In this document: in pieces, positions 12,500 through 25,487 of the stretch
Numbering within the stretch: the stretch's first letter is position 1
How the letters are laid out: each line of letters begins with the position of its first letter
NCBI GenBank assembly: GCA_963995505.1
Contig: OZ023181.1
Span: 13,326,221-13,390,220 of the forward strand
Source of the DNA: Hypericum androsaemum
Lineage: Eukaryota > Streptophyta > Magnoliopsida > Malpighiales > Hypericaceae
DNA length: 64,000 nucleotides
Direction: 5' to 3'
Translations under genes and position numbers: made by a program
The notes under the pieces: generated by a model
What the model was told of the DNA's origin: nothing
The model's input: only the letters and a program-made list of their open reading frames with translations
Databases searched by the model: none

Positions 12500-13790
12500 A
12501 AAGTTTCTTGCCTTATCTTGACTTTTCTTGCCTTTTCCTTGCCCTTTCTTTCCTTTTCTTGCCTTTTCGTGCCATTTCTTGCCTTATCTTTCCTTTTCTT
12601 GCCTTTTCTTGCATTTTCCTTACCTCATCTTGCCTTACCTTGCCTTTTCTAGCCTCATCTTACCTTACCTTGCCTTATCTTGCCTTTTCCTTGCCTTTTG
12701 TTGCCTTATCTTGCCTTTTCCTTTCCTTTTCTTTCCTTTTCTGCCTTTTTTCTTTCCTTTTCCTTGCATTTTCTTGCCTTTTCTTTCCTTTTCTTTCCTT
12801 TTCTTGCCTTTTCTTGCCTTATTTTGCCTTTTCTTACATTTTCTTTCCTTTTCATGCCTTTTCCTTGCCTTTTCTTTCCTTAACTTTCCTTTTCTTACCT
12901 TTTCCTTGCCTTTTCTTTCCTTTTCTTTCCTTTTCCTTGCCTTTTCTTTCATTTTCTTGTCTTTTCATGCCTTATCTTTCCTTTTCTTGCCTTTTCTTGC
13001 CTTTTCCTTGCCTTTTCTTATCTTTTCTTGCCTTTTCCTTGCCTTTTCTTACCTTATCTTGCCTTTTCATGCCTTTTCTTTCCTTTTCATGCCTTTTCTT
13101 GCCTTTTTCTTGCCTTTGGTTACCTTTTCTTACCTTTTCTTTCCTTTTCTTGCCTTTTCCTTACTTTTTCTTGCCTTATCTTGCCTTTTCATGCCTTTTC
13201 CTTGCCTTTTCTTTAACTTTTCTTACCTTTCGTGCCTTTTCCTTGCCTTTTCCTTGCCTTTTCTTACCTCATCTTTCCTTTTCTTGCCTTTCCTTACCTT
13301 TTCTTGCCTTATATTGCCTTATCTTGCCTTATCTTGCCTTTTCTTGCCTTATCTTACCTCATCTTTCCTTTTCTTTCCTTTCCTTGCCGTATCTTTCCTT
13401 TTTTTACCTTTTCATTCCTTTTCCTTTCCTTTTCTTGCGATTTCAATCCTTTTCTTGCCTTTAATTGACTTTTCTTTCCTTTGCTTGCATTTTCCTTGAC
13501 TTTTCTTGCCTTTTCTTACCTTTTCTTGCCTTATCTTGCTTTTTCTTGCCTTTTCCTTACTTTTTCATGCCTTTTCCATGCCTTTTCTTTCTTTATCTTG
13601 CCTTTTCTTGCCTTTTCCTTGCCTTTTCCTTTCCATTTCTTTCCTTTTCTTGCCTTATCTTACCTTTTCTTGCCTCTTCCTTGCCTTTTCTTACCTTTTT
13701 TTTTTATCTTTTCATGCCTTATCTTTCCTTTTCTTTCCTTTTCATGCCTTTTCCATGCCTTTTCTTGCCTATTCATTCCTTTTCTTTCCT

Positions 13791-13849
13791 TTTCTTACCT
13801 TCTCTTCCCTTATCTTTCCTTTTCTTACCTTCTCTTCCTTATCTTTCCT
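13791..13849 (+). repeat. 30-bp local duplication
   Basis: The 30-bp string starting tttcttaccttctcttccc at 13,791 is repeated from 13,821 with one C missing (29 bp). It is three monomers long and private to this HOR copy. Confidence 0.8.
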
Positions 13850-16659
13850 TTTCTTGCCTTTTCATGCCTTTTCTATACCTTTTCTTGCCTTTTCTTTCCT
13901 TTTCCTGGCCTTTTCTTGCCTTATCTTGCCTTTTCTGTGCCTTATCTTGCCTTATCTTTTTTTTCTTGCCTTATCTTGCCTTTTCTTACCTTTTCATGCC
14001 TTTTCTTGCCTTTTCTTTCCTTTTCTTGCCTTTTCTTTCCTTTTCTTGCCTTTTCTTTTCTTTTCTTGCCTTTTCTTGCCTTTTCATTCCTTTTCTTGCC
14101 TTTTCTTACCTTATCTTTCCTTTTCTTTCCTTTTCATGCCTTTTCCATGCCTTATCTTGCCTTTTCTTGCCCTTTCTTTCCTTGTCTTGCCTTATCTTTC
14201 CTTAACTTTCCTTATCTTTCCTTTTCTTGACTTTTCTTGCCTTATCTGGCCTTTTCTTTCCTTTTTTTGCCTATTCTTTCCTTTTCTTTCCTTTTCTTAC
14301 CTTATCTTTCCTCTTTTTTTTCTTTTCTTGCTTTTTCCATGACTTATTTTGCCTTTTCTTGCCAATTATTTCCTTTTCTTGCCTTATCTTGCCTTTTCTT
14401 TCCTTATCTTTATTTTTCTTGCCATTTCATGCAATTTCCTTGCCTTTTTATGCCTTTTCCATGCCTTTTATTTCCTTATCTTGTCTTTTCTTGTCTTTTC
14501 CTTACCTTTTTCTTTTCTTTTTTTCCCTTGCCTTTTCTTTCCTTATCTTGCCTTTTTATTTCCTTTTCTTCCCTTTTCTTCCCTTTTCTTTCCTTATCTT
14601 GCCTTTTTTGCCTTATCTTGCCTTTTCCTTGCCTTTTCATTCTTTTTCCTTACCTTTTCTTTCCTTTTCTTGCCTTTTCATTCCTTTTCCTTGCCTTTTC
14701 TTGACTTTTCTTGCCTTATCTGTCCTTATCTTGCCTTTTCCTTGCCCTTTCTTTCCCTTTCTTGCCTTTTCTTGCCTTATCTTTCCTTTTCTTACCTTTT
14801 CATGCCTTTTCTTGCCTTTTCTTGCCTTTTCCTAGCTTTTTCTTTCTGTTTCTTACCTTATCTTGACTTTTCTTGCCTTTTCCTTGCCCTTTCTTTCCTT
14901 TTCATGCCTTTTCGTGCCATTTCTTGCATTATCTTTCCTTTTCTTGCCTTTTCATGCATTTTCCATGCCTTTTCTTGCATTTTCCTTGCCTCATCTTGCC
15001 TTACCTTGCCTTTTCTAGCCTCATCTTACCTTACCTTGCCTTTTCTTGCCTTATCTTGCCTTTTCCTTGCCTTTTATTGCCTTATCTTGCCTTTTCCTTT
15101 CCTTTTCTTGCCTTTTTTCTTTCCTTTTCCTTGCCTTTTCTTTCCTTTTCTTGCCTTTTCTTGCCTTATTTTGCTTTTTCTTACATTTTCTTTCCTTTTC
15201 ATGCCTTTTCTTTCCTTAACTTTCCTTTTCTTACCTTTTCCTTGCCTTTTCTTTCCTTTTCTTTTATTTTCCTTGCCTTTTCTTTCATTTTCTTGTCTTT
15301 TCATGGGTTTTCTTGCCTTATATTTCCTTTTCTTGCCTTTTCATGCCTTTTCCATGCCTTTTCTTTCCTTTTATTTCCTTTTCTTTCCTTTTCCTTGCCT
15401 TTTCTTGCCACTTCTTGCCATTTCTTGCCATTTCTTGCCTTTTCTTGCCTTTTCTTCCCTTATCTTGCCTTATCATGCCTTTTCTTGCCTTATCTTGCCT
15501 TTTCTTTCCTTTTCATGCCTTTCCTTGCCTTTTCTTTCCTTTTCTTGCCTTTTCACGCCTTTTCCTTGCATTTTCTTGCCTTATCTTCCCTTTTCTTACA
15601 ATTTCTTACATTTCCTTGCCTTTTCATGCCTTTTCCATGCCTTTTCTTGCCTTTTCCTTGCCTTATCCCTGCCTTTTCTTATCTTTTCATTCCTTATCTT
15701 GCCTTTTCTTGCCTTATCTTGCCTTATCTTGCCTTTTCTTTCTTTTTCATGCCTTTCCTTGCCTTTTCTTTCTTTTTCTTGCCTTTTCACATCTTTTCCT
15801 TGCCTTTTATTGCCTTATCTTGCCTTTTCCTTGCCTTTTCTTACCTTTTCTTACCATTTCCTTGCCTTTTCATGCCTTTTCTTGCCTTTTTCTTGCCTTA
15901 TCCCTGCCTTTTCTTTCCTTATCTTTCCTTTTCGTGCATTTTCCTTGCCATTTCTTTCCTTTTCTTGCCTTTTCATGCATTTTCTTGCCTTATCTTTCCT
16001 TTTCTTGCCTTTTCATGCCTTTTCCATGCCTTTTCTTTTCTTTTCGTGCCTTATCATTCCTTATCTTTCCTTTTCTTGCCTTTTCCTTGCCCTTTCTTTC
16101 CTTTTCTTGCTTTTTCATGCCTTATCTTCCCTTTTCATGCCTTTTCTTACCTTTTTGTTGCCTCATCTTACCTTATCTAGCCTTATCTTTCCTTTTCTTG
16201 CATTATCTTGCCTTTTCTTGCTTTTTCATGCCTTTTCCATGCCTTTTCTTTCCTTATCTTGCCTTTTCTTGCCTTTTCCTTGCCTTTTCCTTGCCTTTTC
16301 TTTCCTTTTCTTGCCTTAACTTGCCTTTCCTTGCCTCTTCTTACCTTTTTTTTTATCTTTTCATGCCTTATCTTTCCTTTTCTTTCCTTTTCATGCCTTT
16401 TCCATGCCTTTTCTTTCCTATTCTTTCCTTTTCTTTCCTTTTCTTGCCTTCTCTTCCCTTATCTTTCCTTTTCTTGCCTTTTCATGCCTTTTCTATACCT
16501 TTTCTTGCATTTTCTTTCCTTTTCCTGGCCTTTTCTTGCCTTATCTTGCCTTTTTCGTGCCTTATCTTGCCTTGTCTTTCTTTTTCTTGCCTTATCTTGC
16601 CTTATCTTGCCTTTTCTTACCTTTTCATGCCTTTTCTAGCCTTTTCTTTCCTTTCCTCG

Positions 16660-16698
16660 TCTTTTCTTTCCTTTTCTTTCCTTTTCTTTCCTTTTCTT
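16660..16698 (+). repeat. 39-nt uninterrupted pyrimidine run
   Basis: From the T after g16659 to the T before g16699 there is no purine on the + strand: 39 nt of repeated ttttctttcc units. A further 34-nt pure run is at 16,710-16,743. They arise where successive monomers carry T in place of the usual G. Most other pure runs I saw are about 20-31 nt. The run is only imperfectly mirror-symmetric. Confidence 0.9.
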
Positions 16699-18697
16699 GC
16701 CATTTCTTACCTTTTCTTTCCTTTTCTTTTCTTTTCTTTTCTTGCCTTTTCTTGCCTTTTCTTTCCTTTTCTTGCCTTTTCTTACCTTATCTTTCCTTTT
16801 CTTTCCTTTTCATGCCTTTTCCATGCCTTATCTTGCCATATCTTTCCTTTTCTTGCCATATCTTTCCTTACCTTTCCTTATCTTTCCTTTTCTTGCCTTT
16901 TCTTGCCTGATCTTGCCTTTTCTTTCCTTTTTTTGCCTATTCTTTCCTTTTCTTGCCTTTTCTTACCTTATCTTTCCTTTTCTTGCTTTTTCCATGCCTT
17001 ATCTTGCCTTTTCTTTCCAATTCTTTCCTTTTCTTGCCTTTTCTTTCCTTTGCTTGCCTTTTCATGCCCTTTCTTGCCTTATCTTTCCCTTTCTTTCCTT
17101 ATCTTTCCATTTCTTGCCTTATCTGTCTTTATCTTGCCTTTTCCTTGCCTATTCTTTCCTTTTCTTGCCTTTTCTTGCCTTATCTTTCCTTTTCTTACCT
17201 TTTCATGCCTTTTCTTGCCTTTTCTTGCCTTTTCCTAGCCTTTTCTTAAAGTTTCTTGCCTTATCTTGACTTTTCTTGCCTTTTCCTTGCCCTTTCTTTC
17301 CTTTTCTTGCCTTTTCGTGCCATTTCTTGTCTTATCTTTCCTTTTCTTGCCTTTTCATGCCTTTTCTTGCATTTTCCTTGCCTCATCTTGCCTAACCTTG
17401 CCTTTTCTAGCCTCATCTTTCCTTACCTTGCCTTATCTTGCCTTTTCCTTGCCTTTTGTTGCCTTATCTTGCCTTTTCCTTTCCTTTTCTTTCATTTTTT
17501 GCCTTTTTTCTTTCCTTTTCCTTGCATTTTCTTGCCTTTTCTTTCCTTTACTTTCCTTTTCTTGCCTTTTCTTGCCTTATTTTGCCTTTTCTTACATTTT
17601 CTTTCCTTTTCATGCCTTTTCCTTGCCTTTTCTTTCCTTAACTTTCCTTTTCTTACCTTTTCCTTGCCTTTTCTTTCCTTTTCTTTCCTTTTCCTTGCCT
17701 TTTCTTTCATTTTCTTGTCTTTTCATGCCTTATCTTTCCTTTTCTTGCCTTTTCATGCCTTTTCCATGCCTTTTCCTTGCCTTTTCTTACCTTATCTTGC
17801 CTTTTCATGCCTTTTCTTTCCTTTTCATGCCTTTTCTTGCCTTTTTCTTGCCTTTGGTTACCTTTTCTTATCTTATCTTTCCTTTTTTTGCCTTTTCCTT
17901 GCCTTTTCTTGCCTGAGCTTGCCTTTTTCTTGTCTTTTATTGCCTTTTCATGCATTTTCCAAGCCTTTTCTTGCATTTTCTTTCATTTCCTTGCCTTTTC
18001 TTGCCTTTTCCTTGCCTTTTCCTGCCTGATCTTGCCTTTTCTTGCCTTGTCTTTCCTTTTCTTGCCTTTTCTTTCCTTTTCTTTCCTTTTCCTTACTTTC
18101 TCTTGCCTTATCTTGCCTTTTCATGCCTTTTCCTTGCCTTTTCTTTAACTTTTCTTGCCTTTCGTGCCGTTTCCTTTCCTTTTCTTACCTCATCTTTCCT
18201 TTTCTTTCATTTTCTTGCCTTTCCGTTCATTTTCTTGCCTTATATTGCCTTATCTTGCCTTTTCTTGCCTTATCTTGCCTTTTCCTTGAATTTTCTTACC
18301 TCATCTTTCCTTTTCTTTTCTTTCCTTGCCTTATCTTTCCTTTTCTTGCCTTTTCAATCCTTTTCCTTGCCTTTTCATGCCATTTCAATCCTTTTCTTGC
18401 CTTTTCTTAACTTTTCTTTCCTTTGCTTGCCTTTTGCTTGACTTTTCTTACCTTTTCTTGCCTTATCTTGCCTTTTCTTGCCTTTTCCTTGCTTTTTCAT
18501 GCCTTTTCCATGCCTTTTCTTTCCTTATCGTGCCTTTTCTTACCTTTTCCTTGCCTTTTCCTTACCTTTTCTTTCCTTTTCTTGCCTTATCTTGCCTTTT
18601 CTTGCCTCTTCCTTGCGTTTTCTTACCTTTTTTTATCTTTTCATGCCTTATCTTTCCTTTTCTTTCCTTTTCATGCCTTTTCCATGCCTTTTCTTGC

Positions 18698-21600
18698 TTA
18701 TTCTTTCCTTTTTTTGCCTATTCTTTCCTTTTCTTACCTTCTCTTCCTTATCTTTTCATTTCTTTTCTTTTCTTCCTTTTTCCATGCCTTATTTTGCCTT
18801 TTCTTGCCAATTATTTCCTTTTCTTGCCTTATCTTGCCTTATCTTTCCTTATCTTTATTTTTCTTGCCATTTCTTGCAATTTCCTTGCCTTTTTATGCCT
18901 TTTCCATGCCTTTTATTTCCTTATCTTGTCTTTTCTTGTCTTTTCCTTGCCTTTTTCTTTTCTTTTCATGAATTTTCATGCCTTTTCTTGCCTTTTCCTT
19001 GCCTCATATTGCCTTACCTTGTCGTTTTTGGCCTTATCTTGCCTTTCCTTGCCTTTTCTTGCCTATCTTGCCTTTTTCTTGCCTTTTCTTTCCTTATCTT
19101 GCCTTTTTATTTCCTTTTCTTCCCTTTTCTTTCCTTATCTTGCCTTTTTTGCCTTATCTTGCCTTTTCCTTGCCTTTTCATTCTTTTTCCTTACCTTTTC
19201 TTTACTTTTCTTGCCTTTTCATTCCTTTTCCTTGCCCTTTCTTTCCTTTTCATGCCTTTTCATGTCTTTTCCTTGCCTTTTCTTGACTTTTCTTGCTTTA
19301 TCTGTCCTTATCTTGCCTTTTCCTTGCCCTTTCTTTCCCTTTCTTGCCTTTTCTAGCCTTATCTTTCCTTTTCTTACCTTTTCATGCCTTTTCATGCCTT
19401 TTCTTGCCTTTTCCTAGCCTTTTCTTTCTGTTTCTTACCTTATCTTGACTTTTCTTGCCTTTTCCTTGCCATTTCCTTCCTTTTCTTGCCTTTTCGTGCC
19501 ACTTCTTGCCTTATCTTTCCTTTTCTTGCCTTTTCATGCATTTTCCATGCCTTTTCTTGCATTTTCCTTGCCTCATCTTTCCTTACCTTGCCTTTTCTAG
19601 CCTCGTCTTACCTTACCTTGCCTTTTCTTGCCTTATCTTGCCTTTTCCTTGCCTTTTATTGCCTTATCTTGCCTTTTCCTTTCCTTTCCTTTCCTTTTCT
19701 TGCCTTTTTTCTTTCATTTTCCTTGCCTTTTCTTGCCTTTTCTTTCCTTTTCTTGCCTTTTCTTGCCTTTTCTTGCCTTATTTTGCCTTTTCTTACATTT
19801 TCTTTCCTTTTCATGCCTTTTCTTTCCTTTTCTTACCTTTTCCTTGCCTTTTCTTTCCTTTTCTTTCCTTTTCCTTGCCTTTTCTTTCATTTTCTTATCT
19901 TTATATGGGTTTTCTTGCCTTATCTTTCCTTTTCTTGCCTTTTCATGCCTTTTCCATGCCTTTTCTTTCCTTTTATTTCCTTTTCCTTGCCTTTTCTTGC
20001 CTTATCTTGCCTTTTCTTGCCATATCTTGCCTTTTCTTTCCTTTTCTTAGCATTTCTTGCCATTTCTTGCCTTATCTTGCATTTTCTTGCCTTATCTTGC
20101 CTTATCATGCCTTTTCTTGCCTTATCTTGTCTTTTCTTTCCTTTTCAAGCCTTTGCTTGCCTTTTCTTTCCTTTTCTTGCCTTTTCACGCCTTTTCCTTG
20201 CATTTTCTTGCCTTATCTTCCATTTTCTTACAATTTCTTACATTTCCATGCCTTTTCATGCCTTTTCCATGCCTTTTCTTGCCTTTTCCTTGCCTTATCC
20301 CTGCCTTTTCTTGTCTTTTCTTTCCTTATCTTGCCTTTTCTTGCCTTATCTTGCCTTATCTTGCCTTTTCTTTCTTTTTCATGCCTTTCCTTGCCTTTTC
20401 TTTCATTTTCTTGCCTTTTCACATCTTTTCCTTGCCTTTTATTGCCTTATCTTGCCTTTTCCTTGCCTTTTCTTACCTTTTCTTACCATTTCCTTGCCTT
20501 TTCATGCCTATTCCATGCCTTTTCTTGCCTTTTCTTGCCTTATCCCTGCCTTTTCTTGCCTTTTCTTTCCTTATCTTGCCTTTTCGTGCATTTTCCTTGC
20601 CATTTCTTTCCTTTTCTTGCCTTTTCATGCATTTTCTTGCCTTATCTTTCCTTTTCTTGCCTTTACATGCCTTTTCCATGCCTTTTCTTTCCTTTTCGTG
20701 CCTTATCATTCCTTATCTTGCCTTTTCTTGCCTTTTCCTTGCACTTTCTTTCCTTTTCTTGCTTTTTCATGCCTTATCTTCCCTTTTCATGCCTTTTCCA
20801 TGCCTTTTCTTGCCTTTTTGTTGCCTCATCTTACCTTATCTAGCCTTATCTTTCCTTTTCCTTGCCTTTTCCTTACTTTTTCATGCCTTTTCCATTCCTT
20901 TTCTTTCCTTATCTTGCCTTTTCTTGCCTTTTCCTTGCCTTTTCCTTGCCTTTTCTTTCCTTTTCTTGCCTTATCTTGCCTTTCCTTGCCTTTTCTTACC
21001 TTTTTTTTATCTTTTCATGCCTTATCTTTCCTTTTCTTTCCTTTTCATGCCTTTTCCATGCCTTTTCTTTCCTTTTCTTTCCTTTTCTTGCCTTCTCTTC
21101 CCTTATCTTTCCTTTTCTTGCCTTTTCATGCCTTTTCTATACCTTTTCTTGCATTTTCTTTCCTTTTCGTGGCCTTTTCTTGCCTTATCTTGCCTTTTTC
21201 GTGCCTTATCTTGCCTTATCTTTCTTTTTCTTGCCTTACCTTGCCTTATCTTGCCTTTTCTTACCTTTTCATGCCTTTTCTAGCCTTTTCATTCCTTTCC
21301 TCGACTTTTCTTTCCTTTTCTTGCCATTTCTTACCTTTTCTTTCCTTTTCTTTTCTTTTCTTGCCTTTTCTTGCCTTTTCTTTCCTTTTCTTGCCTTTTC
21401 TTACCTTATCTTTCCTTTTCTTTCCTTTTCATGCCTTTTCCATGCCTTATCTTGCCTTTTCTTGCCATTTCTTTCCTTTTCTTGCCATATCTTTCCTTAC
21501 CTTTCCTCATCTTTCCTTTTCTTGCCTTTTCTTGCCTGATCTTGCCTTTTCTTTCCTTTTTTTGCCTATTCTTTCCTTTTCTTGCCTTTTCTTACCTTAT

Positions 21601-24600
21601 CTTTCTTTTTCTTGCTTTTTCAATGCCTTATCTTGCCTTTTCTTGCCAATTCTTTCCTTTTCTTGCATTTTCTTTCCTTTGCTTGCCTTTTCTTGTCCTT
21701 TCTTGCCTTATCTTGCCTTTTCTTTCCTTTGCTTGCTTTTTCTTGTCCTTTCTTGCCAATTCTTTCCTTTTCTTGCAATTTCCTTGCCTTTTTATGCCTT
21801 TTCCAAACCTTTTATTTCCTTATCTTGTCTTTTCCTTGCCTTTTTCTTTTCTTTTCTTGCCTTATATTACTATTTTCCTTGCTATTTTCTTTCCTTTTCA
21901 TGTATTTTCATGCCTTTTCTTGCATTTTCCTTGCCTCATCTTGCCTTACTTTGCCGATTCTAGCCTCATCTTGCCTTTCCTTGCCTTTTCTTGCCTACCT
22001 TGGTTTTTTCTTGCCTTTTCTTGCCTTATCTTGCCTTTTTATTTCCTTTTCTTCCCTTTTCTTTCCTTATCTTGCCTTTTTTGCCTTATCTTGCCTTATT
22101 TTGCCTTTTCCTTGCCTTTTCTTTCTTTTTCCTTGCCTTTTCTTGCCTTTTCATTCCTTTTCCTTGCCCTTTCTTTCCTTTTCATGCCTTTTCCTTGCCT
22201 TTTCTTGACTTTTCTTGCCTTTTCTTTCCTTTTCTTTCCATTTCTTGCCTTATCTGTCTTTATCTTGCGTTTTCCTTGCCCTTACTTTCCTTTTCTTGCC
22301 TTTTCTTGCCTTATCTTTCCTTTTCTTACCTTTTCATGCCTTTTCTTGCCTTTTCTTGCCTTTTCCTAGCCTTTTCTTAAAGTTTCTTGCCTTATCTTTA
22401 CTTTTCTTGCCTTTTCCTTGCCCTTTCTTTCCTTTTCTTGCCTTTTCGTGCCATTTCTTGCCCTATCTTTCCTTTTCTTGCCTTTTCATGCATTTTCTTG
22501 CATTTTCCTTTCCTCATCTTGCCTTACCTTGCTTTTTCTAGCCTCATCTTACCTTACCTTGCCTTATCTTGCCTTTTCCTTGCCTTTTGTTGCCTTATCT
22601 TGCCTTTTCCTTTCCTTTTCTTTCCTTTTCTGCCATTTTTCTTTCCTTTTCCTTGCATTTTCTTGCCTTTTCTTTCCTTTTCTTTCCTTTTCTTGCCTTT
22701 TCTTGCCTTATTTTGCCTTTTCTTACATTTTCTTTCCTTTTCATGCCTTTTCCTTGCCTTTTCTTTCCTTAACTTTCCTTTTCTTACCTTTTCCTTGCCT
22801 TTTCTTACCTTTTCTTTCCTTTTCCTTGCCTTTTCTTTCATTTTCTTGTCTTTTCATGCCTTATCTTTCCTTTTCTTGCCTTTTCATGCCTTTTCCATGC
22901 CTTTTCTTGTCTTTTCTTGCCTTTTCCTTGCCTTTTCTTACCTTATCTTGCCTTTTCATGCCTTTTCTTTCCTTTTCTTGCCTTTTTCTTGCCTTTGGTT
23001 ACCTTTTCTTACCTTTTCTTTCCTTTTCTTGCCTTTTCCTTACTTTTTCTTGCCTTATCTTGCCTTTTCATGCCTTTTCTTTAACTTTTCTTGCCTTTCG
23101 TGCCTTTTCCTTGCCTTTTCCTTGCCTTTTCTTACCTCATCTTTCCTTTTCTTGCCTTTCCTTACCTTTTCTTGCCTTATATTGCCTTATCTTGCCTTTT
23201 CTTGCCTTATCTTGTCTTTTCCTTGCCTTTTCTTACCTCATCTTTCCTTTTCTTTCCTTTCCTTGCCTTATCTTTCCTTTTTTTGCCTTTTCATTCCTTT
23301 TCCTTTCCTTTTCTTGCAATTTCAATCCTTTTCTTGCATTTTCTTGACTTTTCTTTCCTTTGCTTGCATTTTCCTTGACTTTTCTTGCCTTTTCTTACCT
23401 TTTCTTGCCTTATCTTGCTTTTTCTTGCCTTTTCCTTGCTTTTTCATGCCTTTTCCATGCCTTTTCTTTCCTTATCTTGCCTTTTCTTGCCTTTTCCTTG
23501 CCTTTTCCTTTCCTTTTCTTTCCTTTTCTTGCCTTATCTTACCTTTTCTTGCCTCTTCCTTGCCTTTTCTTGCCTTTTTTTTATATCTTTTTATGCCTTA
23601 TCTTTCCTTTTCTTTCCTTTTCATGCCTTTTCCATGCCTTTTCTTGCCTATTCATTCCTTTTCTTTCCTTTTCTTACCTTCTCTTCCCTTATCTTTCCTT
23701 TTCTTGCCTTTTCATGCCTTTTCTATACCTTTTCTTGCCTTTTCTTTCCTTTTCCTGGCCTTTTCTTGCCTTATCTTGCCTTTTTCGTGCCTTATCTTGC
23801 CTTATCTTTTTTTTCTTGCCTTATCTTGCCTTTTCTTACCTTTTCATGCCTTTTCTTGCCTTTTCTTTCCTTTTCTCGCCTTTTCTTTCCTTTTCTTGCC
23901 ATTTCTTGCCTTTTCTTGCCTTTTCTTTTCTTTTCTTGCCTTTTCTTGCCTTTTCATTCCTTTTCTTGCCTTTTCTTACCTTATCTTTCCTTTTCTTTCC
24001 TTTTCATGCCTTTTCCATGCCTTATCTTGCCTTTTCTTGCCCTTTCTTTCCTTGTCTTGCCTTATCTTTCCTTATCTTTCCTTTTCTTGACTTTTCTTGC
24101 CTTATCTGGCCTTTTCTTTCCTTTTTTGCCTATTCTTTCCTTTTCTTTCCTTTTCTTACCTTATCTTTCCTTTTCTTTTCTTTTCTTGCTTTTTCCATGA
24201 CTTATTTTGCCTTTTCTTGCCAATTATTTCCTTTTCTTGCCTTATCTTGCCTTTTCTTTCCTTATCTTTATTTTTCTTGCCATTTCTTGCAATTTCCTTG
24301 CCTTTTTATGCCTTTTCCATGCCTTTTATTTCCTTATCTTGTCTTTTCTTGTCTTTTCCTTACCTTTTTCTTTCCTTTTCTTCCCATGCCTTTTCTTTCC
24401 TTATCTTGCCTTTTTATTTACTTTTCTTCCCTTTTCCTCCCTTTTCTTTCCTTATCTTGCCTTTTTTGCCTTATCTTGCCTTTTCCTTGCCTTTTCATTC
24501 TTTTTCCTTACCTTTTCTTTCCTTTTCTTGCCTTTTCATTCCTTTTCCTTGCCCTTTCTTTCCTTTTCATGCCTTTTCATGCCTTTTCCTTGCCTTTTCT

Positions 24601-24929
24601 TGACGTTTCTTGCCTTATCTGTCCTTATCTTGCCTTTTCCTTGCCCTTTCTTTCCCTTTCTTGCCTTTTCTTGCCTTATCTTTCCTTTTCTTACCTTTTC
24701 ATGCCTTTTCTTGCCTTTTCCTAGCTTTTTCTTTCTGTTTCTTGCCTTATCTTGACTTTTCTTGCCTTTTCCTTGCCCTTTCTTTCCTTTTCTTGCCTTT
24801 TCGTGCCATTTCTTGCATTATCTTTCCTTTTCTTGCCTTTTCATGCATTTTCCATGCCTTTTCTTGCATTTTCCTTGCCTCATCCTGCCTTACCTTGCCT
24901 TTTCTAGCCTCATCTTACCTTACCTTGCC
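18698..24929 (+). repeat. 6.2-kb HOR unit, copy a
   Basis: The string ttattctttcctttttttgcc occurs at 18,698 and again at 24,930, where it follows an abrupt change of context (ccttaccttgcc). Downstream the two copies stay in register: B landmark 19,427/25,701, tatatggg 19,907/26,191, A landmark 22,379/28,694, ggttacc 22,997/29,280. The offset is 6,232 at the junction and 6,274-6,315 later, mainly because copy a lacks about 52 bp near 18,966 (the cttgctattttccttgc segment present near 25,220). Confidence 0.82.
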
Positions 24930-25487
24930 TTATTCTTTCCTTTTTTTGCCTATTCTTTCCTTTTCTTACCTTCTCTTCCTTATCTTTTCATTTCTTTTTT
25001 TTTCTTCCTTTTTCCATGCCTTGTTTTGCCTTTTCTTGCCAATTATTTCCTTTTCTTGCCTTATCTTGCCTTATCTTTCCTTATCTTTATTTTTCTTGCC
25101 ATTTCTTGCAATTTCCTTGCCTTTTTATGCCTTTTCCATGCCTTTTATTTCCTTATCTTGTCTTTTCTTGTCTTTTCCTTGCCTTTTTCTTTTCTTTTCT
25201 TCCCTTATCTTGCCTTTTCTTGCTATTTTCCTTGCTTTTTCTTTCCTTTTCATGAATTTTCATGCCTTTTCTTGCCTTTTCCTTGCCTCATCTTGCCTTA
25301 CCTTGTCGTTTTTGGCCTTATCTTGCCTTTCCTTGCCTTTTCTTGCCTATCTTGCCTTTTTCTTGCCTTTTCTTTCCTTATCTTGCCTTTTTATTTCCTT
25401 TTCTTCCCTTTTCTTTCCTTATCTTGCCTTTTTTGCCTTATCTTGCCTTTTCCTTGCCTTTTCATTCTTTTTCCATACCTTTTCTTT
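24930..25487 (+). repeat. 6.2-kb HOR unit, copy b (left part outside the 4.26-kb amplicon)
   Basis: Repeats 18,698 to about 19,220 of copy a. Homology to copy a continues to 29,751, where the sequence returns to the equivalent of 25,488. The left edge at 24,930 is a visible join: taccttgcc runs directly into ttattctttcc. Confidence 0.75.

Larger units (their letters stand above)
12500..18697 (+). repeat. Older A/B dimeric HOR arrangement (parental type P1)
   Basis: Type A (ttaaagtttcttgcc) and type B (ttctgtttcttgcc) landmarks alternate, both within a shared context of ttttcctag before and ttatcttgac after. Positions are A 12,500, B 14,845, A 17,248 and B 19,427, with spacings of 2,345, 2,403 and 2,179 bp. 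Other landmarks are ggttacc at 13,118 and 17,856, atttcaatcc near 13,440 and 18,382, and catggg at 15,305. The segment is matched by about 41.2-47.2 kb at a shift of about 28.5-28.7 kb. It ends where the 6.2-kb duplication begins. Confidence 0.75.

Noticed and set aside
12488..12500. 3' splice acceptor-like sites (pyrimidine tract followed by tag, as in ttttcctag) at many positions
   Set aside because: They arise from a one-base variant of the monomer. I saw no donor sites (gtaag/gtgag type) or exons to pair with them.
19900..19910. TATA-box-like tatatggg at several HOR copies
   Set aside because: It is a local mutation of catggg spread by duplication, with no transcription unit or other promoter element nearby. 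It is used only as a clade marker.
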